64,000 nucleotides of DNA, from NCBI GenBank assembly GCA_030949705.1, contig JAUZSF010000025.1:1-64000 (forward strand), in the 5' to 3' direction. The notes under the pieces were generated by a model. The model was not told where the DNA came from, ran no database searches, and was given only the letters and a program-made list of their open reading frames with translations. Shown here piece by piece: positions 16,734-25,828 of this stretch (positions are counted from its first letter, which is position 1; every line of letters begins with the position of its first letter). The position numbers were made by a program, and so were the translations under genes. Source of the DNA: Robiginitomaculum sp. (GTDB lineage Bacteria > Pseudomonadota > Alphaproteobacteria > Caulobacterales > Maricaulaceae).

Positions 16734-17201
16734 TTATGTGTTGTCATCGGATGCACCAAGCGGCGGGCCGGTAAATTTCATGTGGAACCGGTTGGCAATT
16801 TCATCGATTTTTGCCATGTCGTCAGGAATGCGGTACTTGCCGGCGGCCACTTCCTCGAAGAACCCCTCAAGGCCGCCTGGGGTCAGGATGACCAGGTGGC
16901 GGCACGGGATCGTGCTGACAATACGAAACGTATGCTCCTTGCCGTGGGGGATGAATGCGGATTGCCCCGGACCGCGGGTGAAACGCTCGCCCTCGATCCA
17001 GAATTCGCAATCTCCGGTAAGGATCACAAATGCTTCGTCGGCATCATCGTGAACATGACGCGGCGGGCCGCTATCGGGCGGTGAAACGGAATCGACAATC
17101 GACATCGCATTGCCGGTTGCCTCTGTGGACAGAATGGTTCTGTAAAATGTCCCACCCCATTCGATCGCGCCGGGGCCAAGTGAAAACTCATTCATTTGCA
17201 T
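16734..17201 (-). CDS. Cupin-domain protein
   Basis: A 155-residue single-cupin protein. The metal-binding motifs are PPRHVHDDADEAF (motif 1, with two His and a Glu) and GKEHTF (motif 2 His). Cupins of this size include dioxygenases, isomerases and ligand-binding proteins, and the sequence does not tell which. GGGAGG lies upstream of the start at 17201. It is divergent from a LysR regulator, the usual arrangement for a LysR target gene. Confidence 0.85.
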   Translation of the reverse strand: MQMNEFSLGPGAIEWGGTFYRTILSTEATGNAMSIVDSVSPPDSGPPRHVHDDADEAFVILTGDCEFWIEGERFTRGPGQSAFIPHGKEHTFRIVSTIPCRHLVILTPGGLEGFFEEVAAGKYRIPDDMAKIDEIANRFHMKFTGPPLGASDDNT

Positions 17202-17228
17202 TATTGGTTACCTCCCGACCTTTGCGCG

Positions 17229-18239
17229 ATGGTGGCAGAAAAAAATTCATATGAAAAATTGATTATTTGTATTATTTGGATTTGTATAACAAATTTTAAG
17301 ACCTTCGACTTGAACCTGCTGCGGGTGCTTGATGCACTTTTGCGCGAGCGCTCGACCGTCAGGGCCGGCAGACGGATCGGCCTTTCGCAACCCGCGGTTT
17401 CCGCGGCCCTGGCGCGTCTGCGCCTGTCGCTCGGCGACGAGCTGTTCTTTCGTAGCGGCAAGACCTTCGAGCCGACGCAATTCGCGCTGTCGCTCGAAGT
17501 GCCGCTGCGGAATCTTCTCGCACAGTTGGAAGAACTTATCTCCGGGTCCGATGCCTTTGATCCGGCGGTTTCGGAGGCCAGGTTCCGCATCTCGGGGGCA
17601 GATTTCTTTGCCGAACTTTTAATGCCTGTCCTCATGGAGCGTTTGCAGGGCATGGCGCCATCCATGCGAACGCATCTCGTCAATATGGTGCCGAGCAAAC
17701 CCTTCGAGGCTCTGACACTCTATGATGTTGATCTGGTGCTGATCCCCGACATGGACCTGCCCGACTGGGCGGAACATCAACGGGTTCTCAAATCCGACTT
17801 CTGCGTCATCGCACGTTCGGGGCATCAAAGGCTTGCGAGCGCCGGTGTCAGACCGGGAGATGTCATTCCGATCAACCTGTTTTGCGATATCAGCCATGTA
17901 TTGTTTTCAGCCGACGGCAAGAGGCAGGCGCAAGGGGATGAGGCCCTGGCACGCATCGGGCGCGAGCGCCGGGTGGTGATGACGCTGCCGGTGTTCTCTG
18001 GCGTCTACCGGGTGGTCGCGGGATCGGAGCTGATCGCCCTTCTGCCGTCGGCTCTGGCGCGTCATGTGGCTCCGTCAGTCGGTCTCGACATCTTTCTGCC
18101 ACCTGTGAATGTGCCCAGCGTGCAGATAGTCATGGCCTGGCACCGGCGGATGAATGCTGATCCGGCCCATAAATGGTTACGACAGCAGATCGCCGAACTT
18201 CTCGACGATCTGGAAAACGCCCCTGAGTTAAGATTGTAG
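17229..18239 (+). CDS. LysR-family transcriptional regulator
   Basis: The N-terminal winged HTH reads FDLNLLRVLDALLRERSTV, then GLSQPAVSAALARLR; a periplasmic-binding-like effector domain follows (NodD-like spacing). The start is uncertain. ATG 17229 gives 336 residues but about 20 extra before the usual FKTFDLNLL beginning, and a perfect palindrome at 17280-17294 lies inside that extension. A start near 17290 at a non-ATG codon would place the palindrome in the leader. It is divergent from the cupin gene, which it probably regulates. Confidence 0.85.
   Translation: MVAEKNSYEKLIICIIWICITNFKTFDLNLLRVLDALLRERSTVRAGRRIGLSQPAVSAALARLRLSLGDELFFRSGKTFEPTQFALSLEVPLRNLLAQLEELISGSDAFDPAVSEARFRISGADFFAELLMPVLMERLQGMAPSMRTHLVNMVPSKPFEALTLYDVDLVLIPDMDLPDWAEHQRVLKSDFCVIARSGHQRLASAGVRPGDVIPINLFCDISHVLFSADGKRQAQGDEALARIGRERRVVMTLPVFSGVYRVVAGSELIALLPSALARHVAPSVGLDIFLPPVNVPSVQIVMAWHRRMNADPAHKWLRQQIAELLDDLENAPELRL
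17280..17294. promoter_or_regulatory. LysR-type palindrome
   Basis: Perfect inverted repeat ATTTGT-ATA-ACAAAT. LysR regulators bind T-N11-A palindromes of this kind between divergent genes. It lies just inside the annotated lysR start, which hints that the true start is downstream. Confidence 0.45.
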
Positions 18240-18288
18240 CGACATTAAACGAAATGGACAGCCGTATGACCCGCGCCCTGTGCCGGAT

Positions 18289-19468
18289 TTACCGGCCTGG
18301 CACCGGGCGCACATCGTGCACGCCCCAGATATCGAGGCGGGTGTTTTGCTCTTCAGTGACCATGAACATGGAGTAGCCGGGAACGAACTGGCCGGCAACA
18401 ACGCCCTTGCCCGCAAGGCCGCTAAAGTGACCGGGCGTATTATCATTGGCGGCGCGCAAAAGCATGGGCAGCGTCCCGCCGCCGCTTTCCAGCCAGGCTT
18501 CGCCGCCTTTGCGCACATAGAGCACGCCCGGATGCTGGACCAGGGCCCGCCCTTCGCCACTGCGCACCATCACCGCCCAGCGCCCCTCCGGCAGGGACGA
18601 GGCCATTACCGGCGCATCGGCGGCGGGGGCGGCCACGGTGACGGCGGCGCTGGTGACTGAATAGGTCTGGCCAGCAGCATTGGTAAAGCGCAGGAACACG
18701 CGCGCATTGGCCGGGTCCAGCGGTACGCCATTGGCGGACTGGTCGGTGACAAATACGGCGAAAAACGCTGGCGCTGAGCCGATCACGGTGCTGACCGGAC
18801 CCGGCCCCAGGGGCGAGGACGGCAGGCAGACCGACGCCGCGTCAGTCTGGCATATCTGCAGCAGCAGCGGTAATTGCACGGCGCCGGTGTCCACCGACAC
18901 GCTCACCGCCGCATCGGACGAGCCCGCCGTATCGCCGGCGCCGATATTGATGGCGCTGGCGGTCATGACGCCAATACCTCCATGGGGCGTGTTGATGATA
19001 TTGTCCCCTGAAAGAGTGGCGCTGATCGATAAAATATCGGCGATTTGCTGGCCAGCAATGGTGATGAACACCGTGTTGACGCCCGGGATCTTGCCAACCC
19101 CCGCATTGTCGCACAGGACTTTGGGAAACAGGTCCATGCCGGTGCTGACCGCCGCCGGTGTCATGGACAGCACAAACAAGAGCGTCTCGCCAACCTTGAC
19201 ATCAAAGATGGCGTCCGCCGGGCCTATGGGCGCATTGGCTGCATTTGTGCGCTGGTAGGCCAGGTTTACCGGCGCTCCCGCCGCCAGGCTGATGGTGCAG
19301 TTTTGCGCCGGGTTGGTCCCCGAATTGATGACGCTTTCAAACACTGTGACCGGCGGCCCGCCCGGAAAAAAATCCGGTGCGCGCCGTGGGCAGAACCGAA
19401 CTCACAAGCGTTGCCGCTCCCGGAGTGGAAAGGGTGAAACGCGCATCCACGGCGCGGTCCTGGTCCAT
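18289..19468 (-). pseudogene. Secreted beta-rich repeat protein, frameshifted and probably 5'-truncated
   Basis: A Ser/Thr/Ala-rich protein with paired domains: VFESVINSGTNPAQNCTI, LLLQICQTDAASVCL and ANARVFLRFTNAAG. It resembles large surface or secreted proteins of marine proteobacteria with unknown role. The frame breaks at a run of seven A (19367-19373); removing one base joins TARTGFFPGG to PPVTVFES. No signal peptide is seen: upstream of the ATG at 19468 the sequence turns into repeat DNA rich in ACAGGGAA, so the 5' end may be lost. The last domain has GRWAVMVRSGEGRALV and a C-terminus ending DVRPVPGR. Confidence 0.6.
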
Positions 19469-19553
19469 GGTCACCGCACAGGCGCAAAAAAGCGCATTCC
19501 CTGTAAAAATGAGAGATTTCCCTGTAAATACGCGCATAACAGGGAAAAACCCG

Positions 19554-19717
19554 CTACCCGATCTCTCTAAAAACCCCAACAGAGACGTATGGCCAAAATG
19601 TCGCTAAAAACATCCCTGATACGCGGTCTCAGAAACTCCAAAACCCGCTAACCCCCGCAATGTCGGGGGAATAAACGGAGCGTATAATTATATATATAAA
19701 ACAAGGGGACGGGTGGC
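19554..19717. repeat. 160-bp direct repeat, copy 2, at the 3' side of tRNA-Ser
   Basis: Partner of 6749-6906. It runs from ACCCGATCTCTC to the CCA end of tRNA-Ser, with the hairpin CCCCCG-CAATGT-CGGGGG inside, which may serve as the tRNA terminator. tRNA 3' flanks are common integration sites, so this copy may be the right border of an island. Confidence 0.8.
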
Positions 19718-19804
19718 GGAGAGGAAGGGATTCGAACCCTCGAGACGGGAACACCGCCTACTCCCTTAGCAGGGGAGCGCCTTCGACCACTCGGCCACCT
19801 CTCC
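19714..19804 (-). tRNA. tRNA-Ser (anticodon GCT)
   Basis: The minus strand gives a 91-nt class II tRNA with acceptor GGAGAGG/CCTCTCC, an encoded CCA and a long variable arm. The T loop is GGTTCGAATCC. The anticodon loop CTGCTAA is flanked by CTCCC/GGGAG. GCT reads AGC/AGU serine codons. Confidence 0.95.
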
Positions 19805-19987
19805 GTCGGCGTGGGTATCGGTAAGTCACTTCAGGTTCAAGTGTTTTATCTGTTGTTACTGATTTTTTTTTCTAAAGATGGCGTTTCTGGGCGCTGACCG
19901 CCTCATCTTTACCATTGGCTAAGCAAGACTTTTAACCCGATCTTGAGTGTGTTCTTGCATCATACGACCCAGTGAAGGGGTGGGTGT

Positions 19988-21520
19988 ATGCCGGCTAAAC
20001 AAAAACAACAAAATCAGAGCCAGAAACCGGTTAATGGCCTGGCAAAAACGGTTTCGCCCCCTTTGGCTCATATTGTTGAAGGGCCACCGCGCGAGGCTTT
20101 GGCTTTGCCTATCCCAACGCGCTCGCGGATTAACAAAATACTGGCAATCCGCATTTTCCAGAGCCTTGATGCGCTGGTCGTTGCCGGAGCGGCGGTTGTG
20201 GGGTGCATGCGGGCCAGTGGCGTGCCACTTTTTGATACGGCCTTTGGGATTGCTGCGCCGTTTCTGGTCATGCCGTTCTTCCTGTTATGGGGGGGGGCAG
20301 CCTTTGGGGCGTATGATTTTGATTTTCGGGTGAAATCGGTACAACGCTGGGCCATGACGGCTTTGGCCGTTATCAGCATGTCTGTAACGGTGGTGCTGGC
20401 GGCCCGCATTGCGGGGTTGGGTGGTCATGCCCTGTCAACCCTGGTGCTGGCCAACATGATCGCGGTATTGGCGCTGTTATGCCTGCATCTGGGGTATAAT
20501 GCGCTGGTGCAATACTGGTGTCGTCATGGTGCCATGGCCAGCAATGTGGTCATTGTTGGTGCAACCAAAAATGCCCGACGTCTGGTTCGCCAGAGCGAGG
20601 CGTGCAAGGATTTGAACGTGGTCGCCATATTTGATGATCGCGGTTCGCGTCGTCCGGGTAAGGTGGGGGATATCCCGGTGGCGGGGGGGGTAAAAGATTT
20701 GTTGGCCTGGGAGGGCTTGCACGCGATTGACAAGATCATCATCACGGTGACTTCGACGGCCTCAAACCGGGTGAACGAACTGATCGACCAATTGCGCGCT
20801 TTGCCCCAAGAGGTGGTCCTTTTTATGGATCTGGAAGGGTTTAACCCGGAACAGGCGCGCCTGACCGAAATCGCCCGCTCGCCCATGGCCTATGTTTCCG
20901 GGGCACCACGCGATGAATGGCGAGTGTTTGCCAAGCGGTTGCAGGACCTGGTGTTTGCCTCGGCCATGCTGGTGCTCTTTGCGCCCATTATGGTCATGAT
21001 TGCTCTGTTGATCCGTCTGGATAGTCCGGGGCCGGTGCTGTTTAAGCAAAAACGCCATGGGTTTAATAATCGTATTATTGAGGTGTTCAAGTTCCGCACC
21101 ATGCGTTTAGGCAGTGATGCCGGTCCAATGAAACAGGTGCAGGCCAACGATCCGCGGGTCACCCGTATCGGTCGGTTCTTGCGCCGCACCAGCCTGGATG
21201 AACTGCCCCAGCTTTTTAACGTGCTGGCCGGCAATATGTCGCTGGTTGGGCCACGCCCACACGCCGTGGGTATGCGCACCGGTGAGGTGGAAAGTTGGAA
21301 GCTGGTGGCCCATTATGCACACCGTCACCGGGTTAAACCCGGCCTGACCGGTTGGGCGCAAATCAATGGCTCGCGCGGACCATTGGAAAATGCCGAACAG
21401 GTGCGTGAACGGGTGCGCCTGGATCTGGAATATATTCGCCGGGCCGGGTTCTGGTTTGATCTGTGGATCATGATCAAAACCGTGCCGTGCCTGTTGGGGG
21501 ATCGCGAAGCAATACGTTAG
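19988..21520 (+). CDS. Undecaprenyl-phosphate sugar phosphotransferase (WcaJ/ExoY type)
   Basis: A 510-residue membrane protein that would load the first sugar-1-phosphate onto undecaprenyl phosphate to start exopolysaccharide repeat synthesis. Four membrane helices lie around residues 55-170, then a CoA-binding-like Rossmann region (VVIVGATKNARRL), a fifth helix (about 320-345) and the catalytic domain with KFRTMRLGSD, RIGRFLRRTSLDELPQL, NVLAGNMSLVGPRPH and KPGLTGWAQING. All are hallmarks of the bacterial sugar transferase family. The ATG at 19988 gives a long, polar, Gln-rich N-terminus. No other polysaccharide gene is adjacent. Confidence 0.92.
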   Translation: MPAKQKQQNQSQKPVNGLAKTVSPPLAHIVEGPPREALALPIPTRSRINKILAIRIFQSLDALVVAGAAVVGCMRASGVPLFDTAFGIAAPFLVMPFFLLWGGAAFGAYDFDFRVKSVQRWAMTALAVISMSVTVVLAARIAGLGGHALSTLVLANMIAVLALLCLHLGYNALVQYWCRHGAMASNVVIVGATKNARRLVRQSEACKDLNVVAIFDDRGSRRPGKVGDIPVAGGVKDLLAWEGLHAIDKIIITVTSTASNRVNELIDQLRALPQEVVLFMDLEGFNPEQARLTEIARSPMAYVSGAPRDEWRVFAKRLQDLVFASAMLVLFAPIMVMIALLIRLDSPGPVLFKQKRHGFNNRIIEVFKFRTMRLGSDAGPMKQVQANDPRVTRIGRFLRRTSLDELPQLFNVLAGNMSLVGPRPHAVGMRTGEVESWKLVAHYAHRHRVKPGLTGWAQINGSRGPLENAEQVRERVRLDLEYIRRAGFWFDLWIMIKTVPCLLGDREAIR

Positions 21521-21557
21521 GTCCTGCCCCCTCATGCTGTCAGGTTGAACGGGTCGT

Positions 21558-22070
21558 TTATAGGGCAGAGACCTCAGCTTGGGGCGCCGTCTCGCTGAAC
21601 AGCGAATGGGCCGGGCGATTGGCGATCAGATCATCCACAAAGGCCTGAAACGACGGATTGAAATGGTGTCGGCGGGTCAGCCAGAATTCCTGATAGGCTT
21701 TGGATAATAAAAAATCGGCAAGGTGGTTTTGCGTATTTTCCCACAATTCCTTGTCAAAAACTTTTTTCCGGAACTGATAGTGCAATATCTGATAACCGCG
21801 GGTCATGACGGCAAAAAACGCATACAATTGTGTGCGTTCGCACAGATCAAGGGCATCAATACCTTCAAAACCCTTTATGAACAGGTTGGTGAATTCTTTG
21901 CTGTTAACACCAACCATATGGTCCCGGTAAATTTCGTAATATCCGGTGCTGGCGGCAATGCGCATTTGCTCAGAATTATGGCGCAATTGCAGGCCTACAA
22001 AAATCAGAGACACCACCACGGCTATGGAGGCCAGAATCTGGGCGATGAGATAGGCTTGTTCCAGCGTCAT
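21558..22070 (-). CDS. Hypothetical protein with one N-terminal membrane helix
   Basis: 170 residues. One membrane helix (about 8-27) is followed by a helical, mostly cytosolic domain rich in aromatic residues (GYYEIYRDHM, YQILHYQFRKKVFD). Many marine proteobacteria carry proteins of this shape with no known role; I recognise no catalytic motif. It is convergent with the sugar transferase gene and divergent from the sulfotransferase gene. GC is close to that of its neighbours. Confidence 0.7.
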   Translation of the reverse strand: MTLEQAYLIAQILASIAVVVSLIFVGLQLRHNSEQMRIAASTGYYEIYRDHMVGVNSKEFTNLFIKGFEGIDALDLCERTQLYAFFAVMTRGYQILHYQFRKKVFDKELWENTQNHLADFLLSKAYQEFWLTRRHHFNPSFQAFVDDLIANRPAHSLFSETAPQAEVSAL

Positions 22071-22122
22071 ATGATTGATTTTCCCTTATGGCTAAAGTAA
22101 AGATAGCAAAGGGGGCAAACAA

Positions 22123-23052
22123 ATGAAATCACAATCTTTACCACAAAAAACGCGTGAATATGATCAACACCCGATTATCGATGGTACACGCTGGCGGGTA
22201 TATAACCATCGACCTGGCGACATCATCATTTCCACTTCCTATAAGGCTGGTACGACTTGGATGCAGACCATTGTGGCCAATCTGCTCTATCAGGATGGGG
22301 AGTTTCCGGCGCCGGTGAGTATGATGGCGCCCTGGCTGGACATGGCGCTGCCACCACTGGACGAGGTCGCCGCCGGGCTGGAGGCACAGACGGGCCGCCG
22401 GTTTATCAAAACTCATTTGCCGCTAGGTGGCATCCCGTTTTTCGAGGGAAACCGTTATATCGTTGTGGGGCGCGATGGGCGCGATGTGTTCATGTCATTG
22501 TGGAACCACCATACCAATTATAACGATCAGATGAGGGGGGCACTGGATGAATTCGAGCGCCAGTCCGGTCGTGCCTTTCCCACCGACTATGCGGATATCC
22601 ATGAGTTGTGGAAGGACTGGATTTCGAAAAACTGGTATGAATGGGAAAGCGATGGATACCCCTATTGGTCGCACTTTAGTCATATCAAAACCTGGTGGGA
22701 TTATCGTCATCTTCCAAACATCCATTTTGTCCATTTTGCCGATCTGCTGAACAATCCGGCCGAGGAAGTCAGGCGCATTGCCGCCCACCTTGGGATCACC
22801 ATTGATGAGGACCAATTTGCGGGCATTCTGGAACGCATTACGTTCAAGGGCATGAAAAAAGATTTTGGCAAGATCATGCCCGAGGCCAGCGAGATCTGGA
22901 AAGGTGGCGGCAACACCTTCATGAACAAAGGCACCAATGGACGCTGGCGCGATGTGCTCAGCCAAGAAGAACTGGCCCAGTATGAAGCGGCAGTTGCCAA
23001 GGCCATGCCTGCGGATTGCGCCCAGTGGCTGGAACATGGGGGGCATGTGTAG
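22123..23052 (+). CDS. Cytosolic-type sulfotransferase
   Basis: A 309-residue protein of the sulfotransferase family that moves sulfate from PAPS to a hydroxyl group. The 5'-phosphosulfate loop is SYKAGTTWMQ (about 37-46), the 3'-phosphate motif is VGRDGRDVFMSLWNH (about 116-130), and the C-terminal part has KGGGNTFMNKGTNGRWRD, the typical GxxGxW/K region. Likely acceptors are small alcohols, phenols or lipids; the substrate cannot be told. GC and codon use match its neighbours. It is followed after 78 bp by a thioredoxin-like gene, with no obvious functional tie. Confidence 0.9.
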   Translation: MKSQSLPQKTREYDQHPIIDGTRWRVYNHRPGDIIISTSYKAGTTWMQTIVANLLYQDGEFPAPVSMMAPWLDMALPPLDEVAAGLEAQTGRRFIKTHLPLGGIPFFEGNRYIVVGRDGRDVFMSLWNHHTNYNDQMRGALDEFERQSGRAFPTDYADIHELWKDWISKNWYEWESDGYPYWSHFSHIKTWWDYRHLPNIHFVHFADLLNNPAEEVRRIAAHLGITIDEDQFAGILERITFKGMKKDFGKIMPEASEIWKGGGNTFMNKGTNGRWRDVLSQEELAQYEAAVAKAMPADCAQWLEHGGHV

Positions 23053-23130
23053 GGGGCAACCACGCTCGCGAAAATGTGTTTTGAAGCGCGGGTTCAATCC
23101 GGCCTATGGTGCATGCATCTGATAGGGTGA

Positions 23131-24000
23131 ATGGGGCGCACCATGAATTTTCTGAAATCCGTTTACGTAATGGCCTATATCACCATGGCGATGGTGTTCA
23201 GCATCTATGCCATCATGCAATTGGCCCAGGGCGGCAATGTCATGGCCTGGGGTGGGGTGTTGCTGGTCAATGCGCCCTTTATGCTCCGCCTTAGCTGGTT
23301 GATGCTGATGAAAGATGCCGCCCGCACCAGCGCGCGTTTTCCGCTTTTTATCGGGCTAGGGGCGGCAGGAACAGCATTGAGCCTTTATGCCGGGATGAAT
23401 GGTGAAGTTTTATTGGCGTTTGAGCTGGCTTTGGCAGGGTTTGTCGGCTTTTTACTCTACAGTTTCTGGTATTCGTCCTTTACCGGGCGCGGCAGCGATA
23501 TGCTTAAACCCGGACAACCCCTGGTGCCCTTTACGGTGCAATCCGTGAACGGGGAGAAAGTCAGTTCCACCGATATGCGTGGGCGACCGCACATTTTGAT
23601 GTTTTTTCGGGGTAATTGGTGTCCGCTGTGCATGGCACAGATCAAGGAATTGGCCAAAGCCTATCAACAGATCGAAGCCTGCGGCGCCAAGGTGGCCCTG
23701 ATCGCGCCGCAACCCCATAACAATACCAAGGCACTGGCCAAAAAGTTTGATGTGGATTTTGATTTCTACACGGACAAAGGCAATAAGGCCGCCCGGGCGC
23801 TGGGCATTGCCAATGCCTGGGGCGTGCCTTTTGGTATGCAGGTGTTGGGCTATTCCAGCGAGACCGTTTTGCCCACGGTGATCATCACCGACCCGGATGG
23901 TAAAATCCTCTGGGCTCATGAAACCGATAATTACCGGGTGCGGCCCGAGCCAGAAACCTTTTTGGCGGTTCTGCGCGATAATGGGTTTGCGCCGGCCTGA
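23131..24000 (+). CDS. Membrane-anchored peroxiredoxin/thioredoxin-like protein
   Basis: 289 residues. Four hydrophobic segments (about 10-120) are followed by an AhpC/TSA-type redoxin domain: PGQPLVPFTVQSVNGEKVS, HILMFFRGNWCPLCMAQIKEL with a CxxC pair, then ALGIANAWGVPFG and VLPTVIITDPDGKILW. The CPLC pair points to thiol-disulfide exchange or peroxide reduction. Whether the redox domain faces the cytoplasm or periplasm is unclear. ATG 23131 and ATG 23143 are both possible starts. It ends 10 bp before the convergent isomerase gene. Confidence 0.8.
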   Translation: MGRTMNFLKSVYVMAYITMAMVFSIYAIMQLAQGGNVMAWGGVLLVNAPFMLRLSWLMLMKDAARTSARFPLFIGLGAAGTALSLYAGMNGEVLLAFELALAGFVGFLLYSFWYSSFTGRGSDMLKPGQPLVPFTVQSVNGEKVSSTDMRGRPHILMFFRGNWCPLCMAQIKELAKAYQQIEACGAKVALIAPQPHNNTKALAKKFDVDFDFYTDKGNKAARALGIANAWGVPFGMQVLGYSSETVLPTVIITDPDGKILWAHETDNYRVRPEPETFLAVLRDNGFAPA

Positions 24001-24009
24001 TCTGCCTCT

Positions 24010-24651
24010 TTAAACGGCGTCTGGTTGATTGGCCGGGTGGGCTTTTTCAAAGGCGGGCAGGGCGGCACAGGCCGCGTCGATGGCGGTAATGGTGGGAAAA
24101 GGGGTCAGGTCCACCTCAAAGCGGCGGGCGGCATACACCTGTGGGATCAGATTGCATTCCACCAGGCCCGGGGCCTTGCCAAAGCAGAAGTCACCGCGCT
24201 GGCTGTCGGCCTTCAGCATGACTTCCAGCGCCGCAAAGCCATCATAGATCCACCGGGCGATCCAGCCCAGCACCGCACTCTGATCGGCGCCAAATCCGCT
24301 TTTCAGGGCATTCAAGATTCGCAGATTATTGATCGGGTGAATATCACAGGCGATCAGGGCAGCCATGGCCCGCACTCGCGCCCGGTCAAACCGGTCCGTG
24401 GGCAGCAAAGGTGGTTCGGGCCAGCTTTCCTCGATCCACTCCAATATGGCCGGCGATTGGGTCAGCGTGTGGCCATCCACCGTAATGGCGGGGGCCAGGC
24501 CCTGAGGGTTCAAGGCCTGATAGGCCGCTGATTTATGTTCTTTTTCAAGGAGATTCACCGGCACGTACTCAAAAGGCACGTCTTTGAGATGAAGTGCAAT
24601 CCGCACACGGTGCGAGGTGCCGCTGCGGTAATAATTATACAGCCTGATCAC
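24010..24651 (-). CDS. maiA: Maleylacetoacetate isomerase (GST zeta class)
   Basis: A 213-residue GST-fold enzyme that converts maleylacetoacetate to fumarylacetoacetate in tyrosine/homogentisate breakdown, using glutathione. Motifs are LYNYYRSGTSHRVRIALHLK (zeta-class active-site Ser region), INPQG-like LNPQGLAPAI, QSPAILEWIEE and CDIHPINNLRILN. The GTG at 24651 was chosen because AAGGAGG sits 5 bp upstream. It is divergent from hppD; the shared 107-bp gap holds an operator-like motif also found before the fumarylacetoacetase gene. Confidence 0.9.
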   Translation of the reverse strand: MIRLYNYYRSGTSHRVRIALHLKDVPFEYVPVNLLEKEHKSAAYQALNPQGLAPAITVDGHTLTQSPAILEWIEESWPEPPLLPTDRFDRARVRAMAALIACDIHPINNLRILNALKSGFGADQSAVLGWIARWIYDGFAALEVMLKADSQRGDFCFGKAPGLVECNLIPQVYAARRFEVDLTPFPTITAIDAACAALPAFEKAHPANQPDAV

Positions 24652-24680
24652 AATTGCCTCCTTGGCGATAAAAATAGTTG

Positions 24681-24698
24681 CATTTGTTACTAATTGCA
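24681..24698. promoter_or_regulatory. Shared motif CATTTGTTAC-N4-TGCA, site 1
   Basis: CATTTGTTAC followed four bases later by TGCA, between maiA and hppD. The identical arrangement occurs at 27318-27335 before fahA. It is a plausible binding site for the MarR-type regulator encoded at the end of this cluster. Confidence 0.5.
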
Positions 24699-24758
24699 CT
24701 CATCTTAGGGTTAAACAATGGCGTATCAATACGCCCTTATGCAAGATGGAGCGAAAAT

Positions 24759-25823
24759 ATGGCCGATCTATTTGAAAACCCACTGGGCACCCGCGGGTTC
24801 GCTTTTGTTGAATTCACCTCAACGGACCCGGATGCCTTGGCGCAATTGTTTGAAAACATGGGCTTTACCGCCGTGTCCAAACATAAGACCCGCGATGTCA
24901 TTCGTTACAAACAGGGCAAGGCAGACTTTTTGCTGAACCGGGAAAATACGGGACAGGCCGCCAGCTTCAAGGATCTGCACCAGGGCGGCGCCAATGCCAT
25001 GGGCTTTTTGGTTGATGATGCCAAAACTGCCTATGAAGGGGCTATCAAACGCGGTGCGAAGCCCGCTGGCGAGGGGGTCTGGACCGATCAACTGCCGGCC
25101 ATACAGGGCATTGGCGGCTCATTGATTTATTTGATGAGCGTTGCGGATCAGGATTCGTTTTTTGCCAATGAATTCATTCCCTTCGCTGGAATATCTGAAG
25201 ATCAAAATGATCTGGGTTTTACCTATATCGACCATTTGACCCACAATGTGCATCGCGGCCAAATGGAGGTTTGGGGCAAGTTTTATGAAGATGTTTTTGG
25301 CTTTCGCCAAATCCGTTATTTTGACATTGAAGGCAAGCTGACCGGGCTGATTTCCAAGGCGATGACCTCGCCGGATGGTAATATTCGCATCCCGCTGAAC
25401 GAATCACGGGATGATAAATCCCAGATCGAAGAGTTTTTGCACGAGTTTAATGGTGAGGGCATTCAGCACATCGCCATTGCTTCTGAACAGATTTATGATT
25501 CTGTTGATGGCCTGCTGGCCAATGGTCTGGATTTACAGGACACTCCGGACAGCTATTTCGATCAGGTAGACGAACGCTTGCCCGGCCATGGCGAAAACGT
25601 GGAAGAGCTGCGCAAACGCCGCATTCTGATTGATGGTGCCCCCACCGAAGGGCAGGGACTGTTGTTGCAGATCTTTTCCAAAACCGTGATCGGTCCAGTG
25701 TTTTTTGAATTTATTCAGCGCAAGGGCAATGAAGGCTTTGGCGAAGGTAATTTCCAGGCCCTCTTTGATTCCATCGAACTGGATCAGGTGCGTCGCGGCG
25801 TGCTGGATGACGCTTCGGCCTAA
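24759..25823 (+). CDS. hppD: 4-hydroxyphenylpyruvate dioxygenase
   Basis: A 354-residue non-heme iron dioxygenase that turns 4-hydroxyphenylpyruvate into homogentisate. It has two VOC-fold halves. Iron ligands are seen as His in YIDHLTHNV, His in GIQHIAIAS and Glu in VFFEFIQRKG near the C-terminus. FYEDVFGFRQIRYF and the RRILIDG...GLLLQIFS stretch are typical. The start ATG 24759 matches the family N-terminus (NPLGTRGFAFVEF); upstream in-frame starts lie in the operator region. It is followed 5 bp later by the PhyH gene, so the two are co-transcribed. Confidence 0.95.
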   Translation: MADLFENPLGTRGFAFVEFTSTDPDALAQLFENMGFTAVSKHKTRDVIRYKQGKADFLLNRENTGQAASFKDLHQGGANAMGFLVDDAKTAYEGAIKRGAKPAGEGVWTDQLPAIQGIGGSLIYLMSVADQDSFFANEFIPFAGISEDQNDLGFTYIDHLTHNVHRGQMEVWGKFYEDVFGFRQIRYFDIEGKLTGLISKAMTSPDGNIRIPLNESRDDKSQIEEFLHEFNGEGIQHIAIASEQIYDSVDGLLANGLDLQDTPDSYFDQVDERLPGHGENVEELRKRRILIDGAPTEGQGLLLQIFSKTVIGPVFFEFIQRKGNEGFGEGNFQALFDSIELDQVRRGVLDDASA

Positions 25824-25828
25824 GATAA

